Source: Bacteroidota bacterium
Lineage (GTDB): Bacteria > Bacteroidota > Bacteroidia > Bacteroidales > UBA12481
Reading direction: 5' to 3'
Assembly (NCBI GenBank): GCA_018669475.1
Contig: JABHCC010000023.1
Span: forward strand, 90,090 to 154,089
Length of the DNA stretch: 64,000 nucleotides
Shown: positions 43,398 through 53,217 of the stretch, piece by piece
Position numbering within the stretch: the stretch's first letter is position 1
Layout of the letters: each line of letters begins with the position of its first letter
The notes under the pieces: model-generated
Databases searched by the model: none
Seen by the model: only the letters and a program-made list of their open reading frames with translations
What the model was told of the DNA's origin: nothing
Position numbers and translations under genes: made by a program

Positions 43398-46211
43398 ATG
43401 GACAAACACAATTATCTAGGCAATGCCGATATTTCCAGTATTTCCGAAGCTTATGAATCGTTTCTTACTGACCCTTCCCATGTGGATGAATCATGGCAAA
43501 AATTCTTTGAGGGTTTTGAATTCGCACGTAAACATTTTGAGTCTTCAGATGAAAACCATGAATCGGTCGATTTGGAATTCCGGGTAATAAGCATGATTGA
43601 CTGGTACAGAAAAAGGGGGCACTTATTCACTCTCACAAATCCCGTACGAACAAGACGTAAATATTATCCCAACCTTGATATTGAGAATAGCGGCTTAAGT
43701 AAATCTGATCTTGACACTAAATTTCGAGCCGGAAAAGAAATCGGAATAGGCCAGACCAGTCTCCGTAAAATAGAGGCTCATTTAAAAGAGACATATTGCA
43801 GAAGTGTTGGAGCAGAATATATGTTTATAAGAAACCCTGTTATTCTGGAGTGGCTACAAAAGAGAATGGAAGGCTCTCAAAACAGGAGTATTTTCACAAA
43901 AGATGAAAAACGACATATTTATAATCACCTGAATATTGCGGTTGGCTTCGAGAAATTTATCCATACAAAATTCGTAGGTCAAAAGCGTTTTTCACTTGAA
44001 GGTGCAGAGGCCTTAATCCCCGCACTTGATTGGGTGATAGAAAAAGGTTCAGAGCTGGGTCTTCGTGAGTTTGCTATTGGAATGGCACACAGAGGAAGAT
44101 TGAATGTGTTAGCAAACATTATGAATAAGCCTTATTCTGATATTTTCAAAGAATTTCTGGCAACAGATTTTGAAGCTGGAATTGGCCTTGGGGATGTAAA
44201 ATACCATTTGGGATACGATGGAAATATTTCAACTGACAGCGGACACCAGGTAAGTGTTCATCTATTGCCTAATCCAAGTCATCTTGAAGCTGTCGGACCA
44301 GTTGTGGAAGGTCTTGCCCGTGCCAAGATTGACACTATGTGGTCGGGAGAGGAAACCCGCGTGGCTCCGATTATTATACATGGTGATGCGGCAATCGCTG
44401 CACAGGGGGTTGTTTATGAGCTTATTCAAATGGCCACCTTACCGGCTTATCGAACAGGGGGAACCATACATCTGGTAATCAACAACCAGGTCGGATTTAC
44501 AACAAATTACCTTGAAGGCAGATCCTCAACTTACTGTACTGACATTGCCAAGGTTACAAAAGCTCCTGTTTTTCATGTCAACGGTGATGATGTGGAGGCA
44601 TTGATTTATACGGTTACCCTTGCTATGGAATTCAGGCAAAAATTTCACCAGGATGTATTCATTGACATTCTGTGTTACAGAAAATACGGTCACAATGAAG
44701 GAGATGAACCCCGATTCACTCAACCATCCCTTTATAAAAGCATTGCCAGGCATAAAAACGTCAGAGATCTGTATGCTGAAAAGTTAATTTCAGATCAGGT
44801 TTTCACTCAAAAGGATATCGATCTGATTAACAATGATTTTGAAAGTACCCTTGAGCAAGAATTCAGTAAATGTCACGCTGAAGAAATCGCCAGTATTCAA
44901 CCATTCCTTCAAGTAGAATGGAAGAAATTCAAGCATCCGGTAACTGAAGATTTCAAGAAGACCATAGAAACAGGCCTTGACTTAACAAAACTAAAACTCT
45001 TAGCTGATCGTATTAATTTCCTACCGGATGAATTGCTTTTTTTTCAGAAAGTTCATCGAATTGTCGATGCTCGTAAGGAAGCAGTAGCCAAAAACAAGCT
45101 GGATTGGGCCTTGGGTGAATTACTGGCTTATGCTAGTTTATTAGATCAGGGCATTAAAGTTCGATTAAGTGGTCAGGATAGCGAACGCGGTACTTTTGCT
45201 CATCGACATGCCGCTTTAGTCCAAGAAGATACAGGTGAAAAGTATTATCCATTGAAAATGTTGAGTGAAAATCAGGGTGAATTTAATATTTACAATTCCC
45301 ATTTGTCTGAATATGGAGTTCTGGGGTTTGAATATGGATATTCAATGACTACCCCGCATTCTCTGACCATCTGGGAGGCTCAATTTGGTGATTTTATCAA
45401 TACTGCTCAGGTAATTATAGATCAGTTTATTAGTTCGGGAGAAGAAAAATGGGGTGTTTCGAATGGTTTGGTCTTATTATTACCTCACGGATTTGAAGGC
45501 CAGGGCCCTGAGCATTCAAGCGGCCGGATGGAAAGGTTCCTGGCTCTTTGTGCCAGAAATAATATGCAGGTTGCTAATCCAACAACTCCGGCAAATATGT
45601 TCCATCTTCTGCGCCGTCAGGTTCTGAGAGATTTCAGAGTCCCTTTGATTATTTTTACTCCAAAATCGCTTCTAAGGCACCCCGCCTGTACAAGTTCAAT
45701 GGAAGAATTGTCAAGTGGTAATTTCCTTGAGTTAATTGACGATCCCGAAACCGATCCGGAAAAAGTTTCAAGAGTAGTTTTCACAACTGGAAAGTTATAC
45801 TACGAACTTCTTAAAGAAAAAGAAAAACTTAATGCACGTGATGTTGCACTCATAAGAATTGAACAAATATATCCTTTTCCGGAGGATGCTTTCAACAAGA
45901 TCATAAGCAAATATGATAAGGCAATAATTCATCTTTGGGTTCAGGAAGAGCCAGAAAATATGGGAGCCTGGCCTTTCATTCGAAACAGGATAAAAGAGCC
46001 CCAATTACTACCTGTTTGCAGAGCTGCAAGCGGATCTCCTGCGGTAGGTTTGAATAAAATTCATTTACTTGGACAACGCGAATTGATTAAAAAAGTCTTT
46101 AGTCCCTGTACATGTGATCTGCAGTTGTCATACTGTGGTTTACAATGCCACAAGGGAAAAAGCAGACTTGAGATATTAAAACAATTTGAATATCTTCCTA
46201 TTCAAAAATAG
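43398..46211 (+). CDS. sucA: 2-oxoglutarate dehydrogenase E1 component
   Basis: 937 residues. The N-terminal E2-binding peptide (YESFLTDPSHVDESWQKFF) is present; the thiamine diphosphate domain contains GMAHRGRLNVLANIM, IHGDAAIAAQGVVYE and YRKYGHNEGDEP, and the transketolase-like half has LLPHGFEGQGPEHSS. With E2 and E3 it converts 2-oxoglutarate to succinyl-CoA. The C-terminus carries an additional cysteine-rich stretch (SPCTCDLQLSYCGLQC). sucB follows 23 bases downstream. E3 is not in the window. Confidence 0.97.
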   Translation: MDKHNYLGNADISSISEAYESFLTDPSHVDESWQKFFEGFEFARKHFESSDENHESVDLEFRVISMIDWYRKRGHLFTLTNPVRTRRKYYPNLDIENSGLSKSDLDTKFRAGKEIGIGQTSLRKIEAHLKETYCRSVGAEYMFIRNPVILEWLQKRMEGSQNRSIFTKDEKRHIYNHLNIAVGFEKFIHTKFVGQKRFSLEGAEALIPALDWVIEKGSELGLREFAIGMAHRGRLNVLANIMNKPYSDIFKEFLATDFEAGIGLGDVKYHLGYDGNISTDSGHQVSVHLLPNPSHLEAVGPVVEGLARAKIDTMWSGEETRVAPIIIHGDAAIAAQGVVYELIQMATLPAYRTGGTIHLVINNQVGFTTNYLEGRSSTYCTDIAKVTKAPVFHVNGDDVEALIYTVTLAMEFRQKFHQDVFIDILCYRKYGHNEGDEPRFTQPSLYKSIARHKNVRDLYAEKLISDQVFTQKDIDLINNDFESTLEQEFSKCHAEEIASIQPFLQVEWKKFKHPVTEDFKKTIETGLDLTKLKLLADRINFLPDELLFFQKVHRIVDARKEAVAKNKLDWALGELLAYASLLDQGIKVRLSGQDSERGTFAHRHAALVQEDTGEKYYPLKMLSENQGEFNIYNSHLSEYGVLGFEYGYSMTTPHSLTIWEAQFGDFINTAQVIIDQFISSGEEKWGVSNGLVLLLPHGFEGQGPEHSSGRMERFLALCARNNMQVANPTTPANMFHLLRRQVLRDFRVPLIIFTPKSLLRHPACTSSMEELSSGNFLELIDDPETDPEKVSRVVFTTGKLYYELLKEKEKLNARDVALIRIEQIYPFPEDAFNKIISKYDKAIIHLWVQEEPENMGAWPFIRNRIKEPQLLPVCRAASGSPAVGLNKIHLLGQRELIKKVFSPCTCDLQLSYCGLQCHKGKSRLEILKQFEYLPIQK

Positions 46212-46234
46212 ATTAACACAGGAACATAAAAAAT

Positions 46235-47431
46235 ATGATTGACATACTTGTGCCCTCACCCGGAGAATCCATTTCTGAAGTTGAAATTGGATCATGGTTT
46301 GCCGAAAACGGCGCTTGGGTAGATCAGAACCAGGAGATTGCTTCTATTGAATCGGAAAAAGCAACATTGGAGATTACTGCACCAGCATCAGGTTTTATTG
46401 AAATTCTTGCTAAAGACGGAGACACCATTGAAGTGGGTGCTGTTATGGGCAGAATTAAGCCAGGAAAAGAACCATCAGCAGATAAAGAGTCCGTTCCTTC
46501 TGTTGTGAAAAAAGCAAGACAAACTCAGGCTGAATCAGGGAATAAGGTTAAGATCACACCCGTTGCGCAACAAATGATGAATGCCAACAATTTGAAAATT
46601 GAGGATGTGATATCCGGTCTTAAGAGGATAAAAAAACAAGATATTGAAGTGCATATTGGCAATTCGACAGAAACATCTGATGCACAGACTTCAGGCCGCG
46701 AAGGGATGGAAGAGAGAAAGCGAATGTCACTTTTAAGAAGAAAACTAGGTGAGCGTTTAGTGGCAGTAAAGAATCAAACTGCCATGCTAACAACCTTCAA
46801 CGAGGTAGACATGAGTGCGGTAATGGCATTACGTAATAAGTACAAAGTTTTATTCCAGCAAAAACATGGAGTTAAGCTGGGCTTTATGTCATTTTTCACC
46901 CTGGCAGCTGCCCGTGCTTTGCATGCCTTCCCCCAAATTAATGCCATAATCGATGGAGAAGATATTGTTCAATTCAACTATGCTGATATTGGAATTGCCA
47001 TTCAAACGCCTAAAGGTCTGATGGTTCCGGTTCTACGTAATGTACAAAACCAAACACTGGCCCAGATTGAAGCATCGATAGCTTCTTTGGCTGAGAAAGC
47101 TCGCAACAATAAAATCAGTATTGATGATCTCAAAGGTGGCACTTTCAGTATTACGAATGGGGGGGTATTTGGATCACTTCTGTCAACACCTATATTGAAT
47201 CCTCCTCAATCAGCTATACTGGGCATGCACAATATCGTTGAGCGTCCAATAGCTATTGACGGACAAGTAGTTATACGACCAATGATGTATGTGGCTCTGT
47301 CATATGATCATAGGATTGTTGATGGAAAAGACAGTGTAGGATTCCTTACCACAATCAAAGAAATGATTGAGAATCCATTTAAACTTCTTGATCCTAATGC
47401 TAAGCCCGAAACAAGTCTTCTTAATCTTTAA
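46235..47431 (+). CDS. sucB: Dihydrolipoamide succinyltransferase (E2 of 2-oxoglutarate dehydrogenase)
   Basis: 398 residues. The lipoyl domain has [10 protein letters not shown] with the lipoylated lysine, a linker and the peripheral-subunit-binding segment ([19 protein letters not shown]) follow, and the catalytic domain ends with the active-site [15 protein letters not shown]. It transfers succinyl groups from the E1-bound intermediate to CoA. It is co-transcribed with sucA. The acid before the lipoyl lysine is Glu instead of the usual Asp, a mild variation. Confidence 0.96.
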   Translation: MIDILVPSPGESISEVEIGSWFAENGAWVDQNQEIASIESEKATLEITAPASGFIEILAKDGDTIEVGAVMGRIKPGKEPSADKESVPSVVKKARQTQAESGNKVKITPVAQQMMNANNLKIEDVISGLKRIKKQDIEVHIGNSTETSDAQTSGREGMEERKRMSLLRRKLGERLVAVKNQTAMLTTFNEVDMSAVMALRNKYKVLFQQKHGVKLGFMSFFTLAAARALHAFPQINAIIDGEDIVQFNYADIGIAIQTPKGLMVPVLRNVQNQTLAQIEASIASLAEKARNNKISIDDLKGGTFSITNGGVFGSLLSTPILNPPQSAILGMHNIVERPIAIDGQVVIRPMMYVALSYDHRIVDGKDSVGFLTTIKEMIENPFKLLDPNAKPETSLLNL

Positions 47432-47471
47432 AAACGGCACAATTATTGAACGCCAATTCAAAATATCCTTT

Positions 47472-48815
47472 GTGAAAAAACAAGCAATACTTCTCCTGTT
47501 TTGTCTTAATCTTTTTGCTGCAAATGCCCAGGAATCTTCTGACAAAGGCATGGAACTAGTTCAGGCAAGCGAGAAGGGTGCGACAAAAGAAGTTCTTAAA
47601 CTCCTGAACGGGGGGCAGGATGCGAATATTGCAACCTGGGATGGAATGACTCCACTTCATTACGCAACACAGAATGGTCATTTGCCCACAGTGAAGGCCC
47701 TTGTGTTAAATGGAGCGAGGATCGATCAGATTGATGATGATCACCGCACACCTCTTCTGCTGGCTGTGCATTTTAATCAACTTGATATCGCTGAATTTTT
47801 AGTGCAAAAAGATGCAGATGTCAACATTGTCGACGGTTTGGGTCTTACTCCACTGTTCTATGCTGCAGCTTATGGGGACTTCATCATGACCGATATGTTC
47901 CTTTTTTATAAAGGAAATCAGAAAGTCAGGGACCAGGAAGGTAAAACACCATTTCTGGCAGCAATTTGGGGTGGATTTCCTCAGATTGCCAAACTTCTTC
48001 TCCAATATGGAGCAGATATCGGGGAAAGTGATTATTCAGGAAACAATGCCTTGCATCTGGCGGTGCAAAATGGAGACAGCATAAGCATTGATAGCTTATT
48101 TCGCTGGGGTATAAATGTGAATGCCGTGAATAAATCTAATTTGACCCCTCTTGAGCTGGCCATTGAAACGAAAAATCCTTTGCTTGTAAAGAAGCTTATT
48201 GATGCTGGAGCAGAGGTTAATCACAGCATTTCAAAACGCTTTAACACACTAGATTTTGCTCACTCACAAAATGCTTCAAAAGAAACATCTGCAATGCTGA
48301 CAACTGCCGGAGCTCAAAACAACATCGCCCCAGCTTTCTCTAATTTCTCAATGGGTATGTCCTACACGAGAAATAATAATGGTTCAGACCTTGGGCTTAT
48401 TGGTGCATGGTCTGATCGTAAATACCAGTTGTCAATTTTAACTGCCATCGACCAACAACTTGGTCGGATGAAAGTGATCCATCAGGTAAATGATACACTC
48501 GCATACCAGTTTCATGAAACCAGAACGAATTTTACCATTGGTATTTCGAAAAAATTCAGAATTGCAAGAATAAACAGCACAGAACAAACCGGGATTGAAT
48601 TGGCATTGAGAGCAGTTGGCTCATTAAGTGATTATAAAGCAAGCAGAAAAAGAGGACCTTTCTTATTGTATGGCTACCCTGAAATAAGATGGTATCTTAC
48701 TGATCGATTTATCACCTATTATTGTGGCTATCAATATATACCTTTCAAATCATATTCCCCGGGGCCCCATCGCTTCACTTTTGGCATTGGTTTCAGGTTA
48801 AAAGGAAAATTATGA
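47472..48815 (+). CDS. Exported ankyrin-repeat protein with C-terminal beta-rich domain
   Basis: 447 residues from the GTG at 47472, which gives a proper signal peptide (KKQAILLLFCLNLFAANAQ); the longer frame would run into sucB. Ankyrin repeats fill about residues 25-290 (DGMTPLHYATQNGHLPTVKA, DHRTPLLLAVHFNQ, GLTPLFYAAAYGD, GKTPFLAAIWGG, GNNALHLAVQNGD). The last 150 residues have alternating strands and an aromatic-rich end (RFTFGIGFRLKGKL), resembling a small outer-membrane barrel. This pairing would place ankyrin repeats in the periplasm with a membrane anchor; that is inference. The following lipoprotein gene overlaps it by 4 bases. Confidence 0.78.
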   Translation: MKKQAILLLFCLNLFAANAQESSDKGMELVQASEKGATKEVLKLLNGGQDANIATWDGMTPLHYATQNGHLPTVKALVLNGARIDQIDDDHRTPLLLAVHFNQLDIAEFLVQKDADVNIVDGLGLTPLFYAAAYGDFIMTDMFLFYKGNQKVRDQEGKTPFLAAIWGGFPQIAKLLLQYGADIGESDYSGNNALHLAVQNGDSISIDSLFRWGINVNAVNKSNLTPLELAIETKNPLLVKKLIDAGAEVNHSISKRFNTLDFAHSQNASKETSAMLTTAGAQNNIAPAFSNFSMGMSYTRNNNGSDLGLIGAWSDRKYQLSILTAIDQQLGRMKVIHQVNDTLAYQFHETRTNFTIGISKKFRIARINSTEQTGIELALRAVGSLSDYKASRKRGPFLLYGYPEIRWYLTDRFITYYCGYQYIPFKSYSPGPHRFTFGIGFRLKGKL

Positions 48816-49240
48816 ACAGGATATTTCTAAATACTCAAATAGTCATTTCAAGTATTTTATTACTGATACTTCTTCCTTCCTGTGATAAAAGTATCTGGGA
48901 AGATCCATGTAGTAATTGTTATGAGGATAAACCTACAGAAGGTTTACTAGCCATTAATGTAAATCCCTCAGACGATTATGATTTGCTTGAAATACGGATA
49001 ATAAAAGGGAGGCTTGAAAAAGGAGAGGAATTTATTCGAGACACATTAAGTCTTGAGTATGTAGAATATTGGGTCGATGTTGGTAGTTACTATACAGTGG
49101 AGGCACACTATCTGGTTGACGGAAAACATTATTTAGCCGTTGATGGTGACAGGGTGAGTATTTATCTTGATGATAGTAGCTGTGATGTAGCTTGCTGGAG
49201 GCCAAATGACGGTGAGGTTGATTGCATACTTGAACTATAA
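48812..49240 (+). CDS. Small lipoprotein of unknown function
   Basis: 142 residues from the ATG at 48812, which overlaps the stop of the ankyrin gene (ATGA) and yields a lipoprotein signal (ISSILLLILLPSC). The longer frame to 48722 lies within the previous gene and is rejected. The mature part is acidic with paired cysteines (DPCSNCYEDK near the start; SSCDVACW near the end) and a beta-sandwich-like strand pattern. I do not recognise a family. Coupled translation suggests it works with the ankyrin/barrel protein. Confidence 0.78.
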   Translation: MNRIFLNTQIVISSILLLILLPSCDKSIWEDPCSNCYEDKPTEGLLAINVNPSDDYDLLEIRIIKGRLEKGEEFIRDTLSLEYVEYWVDVGSYYTVEAHYLVDGKHYLAVDGDRVSIYLDDSSCDVACWRPNDGEVDCILEL

Positions 49241-49249
49241 TTCAATTCT

Positions 49250-52200
49250 TTAAATAACTTCTTCCACGGTCCCCAAATCCAGATACAGAATGAATCCTTT
49301 AATATTCTGGTAGCCCATTTGCTTTAGCACTTTGGTATATTGCTTGACTTGTCTGGGGTGTTGAGAAGACTTATTTCCTGTTTTATACTCGACAATTATT
49401 GCTTCATCAGCCATAAAAACCACCCTGTCGGGTCGGAGGTCACTTCGATTAGGAATAGTAATTGATGGCTCTTTCAGAACTTTAGCTCCTTCACTAAAAT
49501 ACCTCTTAATGGCCTCATGATTTAGCAGATCACACACTTTTGAACTTAAAAGGTCAATCTCTTCTTCAGGCAAGACGGACCTTCCTTTCATTTCTTCAAT
49601 TAGATCCGGCAGTTCAGAAAGATAATCCAACTTAGCCAATAATTCATGCATGATCAATCCTCGGTCAAGAGCATGACTTGAGAATTCTGATGAGAATTTG
49701 TGTACTTCCTGATCCATATTTTGCGGATACTTATCCAGTTGAACGATTTTCTTTTTCTCGTATTCAAAACCTGAGTGTTTCACAGTCTCTGGATCTCCAA
49801 ATGAGTATATCCCCTCTTCTCCTGGCTCAACAACTGAAGTAATAAGTCCGGTGATACGTGAAAGCTTACCGGCATACCGTCCGGGACTAAATACATAGAG
49901 GTAATCAGCAGCCCGGGTGAATGCCACATACAAAAGGTTAAGGTTATCAAGATGAATCTGAACTTTTTCATCGATGTAGGCCTCACTAAAAAATCCTTTG
50001 AGATGTTCCTTTTTATAAGCCACCGGAACCATTGGTATTTTATCAAATGGAGTATTATCTGTTTGGACCCACATTACCGGGGCATTTCTTGAATTATGAT
50101 CTAATTCCCAATCACAATTAGCCATAACAACGACCGGAAATTCCAAGCCTTTAGCCTTATGAATTGTCATAACCCGAATTGCGTTAGTAGCATCATCCAT
50201 AGACAAAGTAGCCTTATGGCCTTCCTCATCCCACCATTCAATAATCTGGCCCGGACAAAGGTTTCCAGATGAACTAAAGCTAGCTCTTAAAGCCTCTTTG
50301 AATCCAATAATAAACGCAGTTGCAGATTGATCAGCTTTTAAATCGAGCAGGTCGATGAATTTCTCAATCGAATAATTCACATCAAACTGACTATGATTCT
50401 TAAGGTAATCACTAAATTTTGTTCCGAGGAGAGTATTGATTATTTCAGGATTTTCTCGAAGATCACAAAGCAAATCATATTCGGCAGTTTGCAATTCTCC
50501 TTTCTTAAGCTTCAGGTATTCAAGAGCTAGTTTTCCAGTAAGAAAGGAATCTCCGGGGGCATTCATTAAGCCCAGGCATAAAATTATACAACGCAATTCA
50601 GGTGATGATCCAAGTTGGAATGATTCTGAAGAAACTACATCCGGCATTATCCACTTCTCATCGGATGAATCACTATTATATTGATTAAAGAATCTGAGCA
50701 AAGAGGCACAATTTGTCTTTGTTCTCTCCAGGAATACTATATCCTTGGCCTGGTAACCTTTTTCCCTTGTCAGGGACCATATCAAAGAAGGTAGTTTGTG
50801 ATAGTGCTCTGGAAAGCCATCAATCTCATTCTCTGAGCTTAAAACCATTTCAATATATCCGCCAGGCCTGCTGTTTCCATATTTTTGTTTAACATCGGTA
50901 AAAGCCTTTTCCATGTCAGCCAAATAAGGCTGAATATATGAATCCGGTACATCAGTACCAGTTCTAAGATGATTAATGAGTGAATCGCTTGCTTTAGTGA
51001 AGAACAAATTATTGAAATCTATGATAGACTGACGGCTACGATAGTTACTTGAGAGATTGTATTTTTTCACACCAATATCAAGAAAATCCTGTTCAGCAAG
51101 ATGCGACATCAGCTGCCAGTTACTATTACGCCATCTGTATATTGACTGCTTCACATCTCCGACGACCAATGCAGTACCTCCCCCGGCAAGGCTGTCACGG
51201 ATTAATGGCTTAAAATTTAACCACTGAAGATCAGATGTATCCTGAAATTCATCAATCATATAGTGTTTATAGAAACTTCCGGTTTTTTCATATATAAATG
51301 GTGAAGGATTATCAGACACAACCGAGGCGATCAAGGGATTAGTCAGCGCCAAAAGGAAGGTATTATTCTCCTGTCCCAGGGCTACAATTTCCGCAGCTAG
51401 TGACCTGGCCAGTCCTAATGCAAACAGTTTTTCCAGTATCATCCCAGCTGTTGTAAACGACTTGTAAGAATTATCAAAAAGATCGACAGCCCTTTTTAGC
51501 AGATCATCGAGGCCAGATTGCACACACAACTCTATTTGTGCTTTAATCTCAGGTTTTTTTGATTTTGTCACCCATGCTTCAGGACCATCGAGAGCATTTC
51601 GGCGTGTTTTGGGATCGCATGACTTAACCGACAGATGTAATAGATAACCAGCAGGTCCTTTTCTTCCATTATAGAAATCATTCATGCTGAGCCCTGCATG
51701 ATTGATGATCCGATTAGATTCTTCAGAAATCAGCAGAAGTTGGTTCTCAAAATCTTTTTTGATCTCGTTAAGCTTATGCCTGTAGTGACGAATATCTTCG
51801 GATGAAAAAGCTGAACCGGAAGTTTGAAAAAAATGACTTGACAATTGTTCTTTCATCAGTTCTTTTCCAATTGCCATAAGATCTTTTTCAAACTTAGCCC
51901 ATGCTTTCCCTTCAGCGATATGTTCAATAATCCCTGTTACCAGCCAATTTCTCAGGTCAGCATTATCTTCGATTCTTACCAGTAAGCGGTCAATAGATTC
52001 CTGTATCACTTTTGAATCATTCAATTCAATCTGATATCCGGAGTAAATTCCTATCTCCCGGGTAAAAGATCTTAAAATGGTTTGAAAAAACTCATCTATT
52101 GTTCCGATCGAAAATCTGGAGTAGTTCTGAAGAATAAGTTTCAGGATTTTTTTTGCCCTCTTGATCAGAAGATCCTCTTCTTTGTTCAATTCAGTCTCCA

Positions 52201-52423
52201 GAAATCTGAAATGGTCGCTATCTTCAATATTACCGGAGCTTATAGCAACAAGTTCTTTGATAACCCTGTCTTTCAGTTCACCAGCAGCTTTATTGGTGAA
52301 AGTGACAGCGAGAATTTTTTTATAATTATTGATATCCCTGAAAAGAATAGTCAGATACTGCCTGGTCAAACTGAAGGTTTTTCCTGATCCGGCTGATGCC
52401 TTGTATATTTGAAACTTATGCAA
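49250..52423 (-). CDS. AddA-like UvrD-family helicase-nuclease
   Basis: 1057 residues. Walker A is IYKASAGSGKTFSLT (residues 6-20), followed by ILAVTFTNKAAGELKDRV, Walker B in MIDEFQDTSDLQW, VGDVKQSIYRWRNSN, and late helicase motifs AIRVMTIHKAKGLEFPVVV and LLYVAFTRAADYLYVF. The C-terminal nuclease retains LRPDRVVF and IIVEYKTGNKSS. It is the motor and nuclease subunit of AddAB, acting with the AddB-like protein at 40239-43148. The first codon is TTG directly before HKFQIY; no ATG is available nearby, so initiation at a non-ATG codon is likely, as for addB. Confidence 0.93.
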   Translation of the reverse strand: MHKFQIYKASAGSGKTFSLTRQYLTILFRDINNYKKILAVTFTNKAAGELKDRVIKELVAISSGNIEDSDHFRFLETELNKEEDLLIKRAKKILKLILQNYSRFSIGTIDEFFQTILRSFTREIGIYSGYQIELNDSKVIQESIDRLLVRIEDNADLRNWLVTGIIEHIAEGKAWAKFEKDLMAIGKELMKEQLSSHFFQTSGSAFSSEDIRHYRHKLNEIKKDFENQLLLISEESNRIINHAGLSMNDFYNGRKGPAGYLLHLSVKSCDPKTRRNALDGPEAWVTKSKKPEIKAQIELCVQSGLDDLLKRAVDLFDNSYKSFTTAGMILEKLFALGLARSLAAEIVALGQENNTFLLALTNPLIASVVSDNPSPFIYEKTGSFYKHYMIDEFQDTSDLQWLNFKPLIRDSLAGGGTALVVGDVKQSIYRWRNSNWQLMSHLAEQDFLDIGVKKYNLSSNYRSRQSIIDFNNLFFTKASDSLINHLRTGTDVPDSYIQPYLADMEKAFTDVKQKYGNSRPGGYIEMVLSSENEIDGFPEHYHKLPSLIWSLTREKGYQAKDIVFLERTKTNCASLLRFFNQYNSDSSDEKWIMPDVVSSESFQLGSSPELRCIILCLGLMNAPGDSFLTGKLALEYLKLKKGELQTAEYDLLCDLRENPEIINTLLGTKFSDYLKNHSQFDVNYSIEKFIDLLDLKADQSATAFIIGFKEALRASFSSSGNLCPGQIIEWWDEEGHKATLSMDDATNAIRVMTIHKAKGLEFPVVVMANCDWELDHNSRNAPVMWVQTDNTPFDKIPMVPVAYKKEHLKGFFSEAYIDEKVQIHLDNLNLLYVAFTRAADYLYVFSPGRYAGKLSRITGLITSVVEPGEEGIYSFGDPETVKHSGFEYEKKKIVQLDKYPQNMDQEVHKFSSEFSSHALDRGLIMHELLAKLDYLSELPDLIEEMKGRSVLPEEEIDLLSSKVCDLLNHEAIKRYFSEGAKVLKEPSITIPNRSDLRPDRVVFMADEAIIVEYKTGNKSSQHPRQVKQYTKVLKQMGYQNIKGFILYLDLGTVEEVI

Positions 52424-52464
52424 AATCTCGGGCTTGTGGTACCAGTCTAAGTTAACACAAATTC

Positions 52465-53217
52465 TCAGGCTTTCAAGATTTTCAAAGGTGAACCATCCGG
52501 TAGGAGGTCAACATCATTCGAAGTCTTTTCAATATTCTCAACACTTCCCAGATCATACCATTGGTCACTGCTGTGATCGTATCCCGGCACTGAGGTTTTT
52601 CCAGACAAGTCGAGTATCCATGGGATTATTGAGAAAGACGCAGAATCAGGAAACTGAGTAAAAAGTGATGGGTCGATGATGTAAACACCACTAAAAGCTT
52701 GTCTGGTGTAGCCACCCCTTGAATTTCGGGATATAATTCTGAGATTTCGCTCAGGATATTCCCATCCGCCCAGAAAGCCCTGATGATTAAACAACAGACT
52801 TCTGCTTGTTGGCCTGTCTTTTACAGCGAGCGAGACCGGATATTCATGTTCATCATGAAAAGCAATGAAGTCCTTAAGGCTAATATCCGACAGGATATCA
52901 ACATTATGAAAAAGCACTGCTTTATCTCCTAACAGAGGAGCTGCTTTTTTTATTCCGCCGCCTGTATCCAGAAGTTCATCCTCAATTGAAAACTGAATAT
53001 CGATATTGAAAGCATTATTTTTTGCTACAAAATCAATAATTTGCTCAAAGAGGTGATGTACATTGATAACAATTGATGTAAAACCCGCCTGAATGAGTCT
53101 TTTTATAAGCAATTCAAGCATGGGCACCCCATGAAATGGGACAAGAGCTTTTGGGATATTTTCAGAAAGTGGCAGCAAACGGGTCCCTTTTCCGGCGGCA
53201 AGAATCATAGCGTTCAT
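52465..53217 (-). CDS. Sugar-phosphate nucleotidyltransferase, MurU-like
   Basis: 250 residues. LAAGKGTRLLPLSENIPKAL is the nucleotidyltransferase signature, and ELLDTGGGIKKA and FHNVDILSDI complete the sugar-nucleotide site. It resembles MurU, which makes UDP-MurNAc from MurNAc-1-phosphate in the AmgK/MurU cell-wall recycling route. The upstream gene encodes an AmgK-like kinase and overlaps it by 4 bases. NDP-glucose or mannose-1-phosphate chemistry cannot be excluded from sequence alone. Confidence 0.82.
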   Translation of the reverse strand: MNAMILAAGKGTRLLPLSENIPKALVPFHGVPMLELLIKRLIQAGFTSIVINVHHLFEQIIDFVAKNNAFNIDIQFSIEDELLDTGGGIKKAAPLLGDKAVLFHNVDILSDISLKDFIAFHDEHEYPVSLAVKDRPTSRSLLFNHQGFLGGWEYPERNLRIISRNSRGGYTRQAFSGVYIIDPSLFTQFPDSASFSIIPWILDLSGKTSVPGYDHSSDQWYDLGSVENIEKTSNDVDLLPDGSPLKILKA

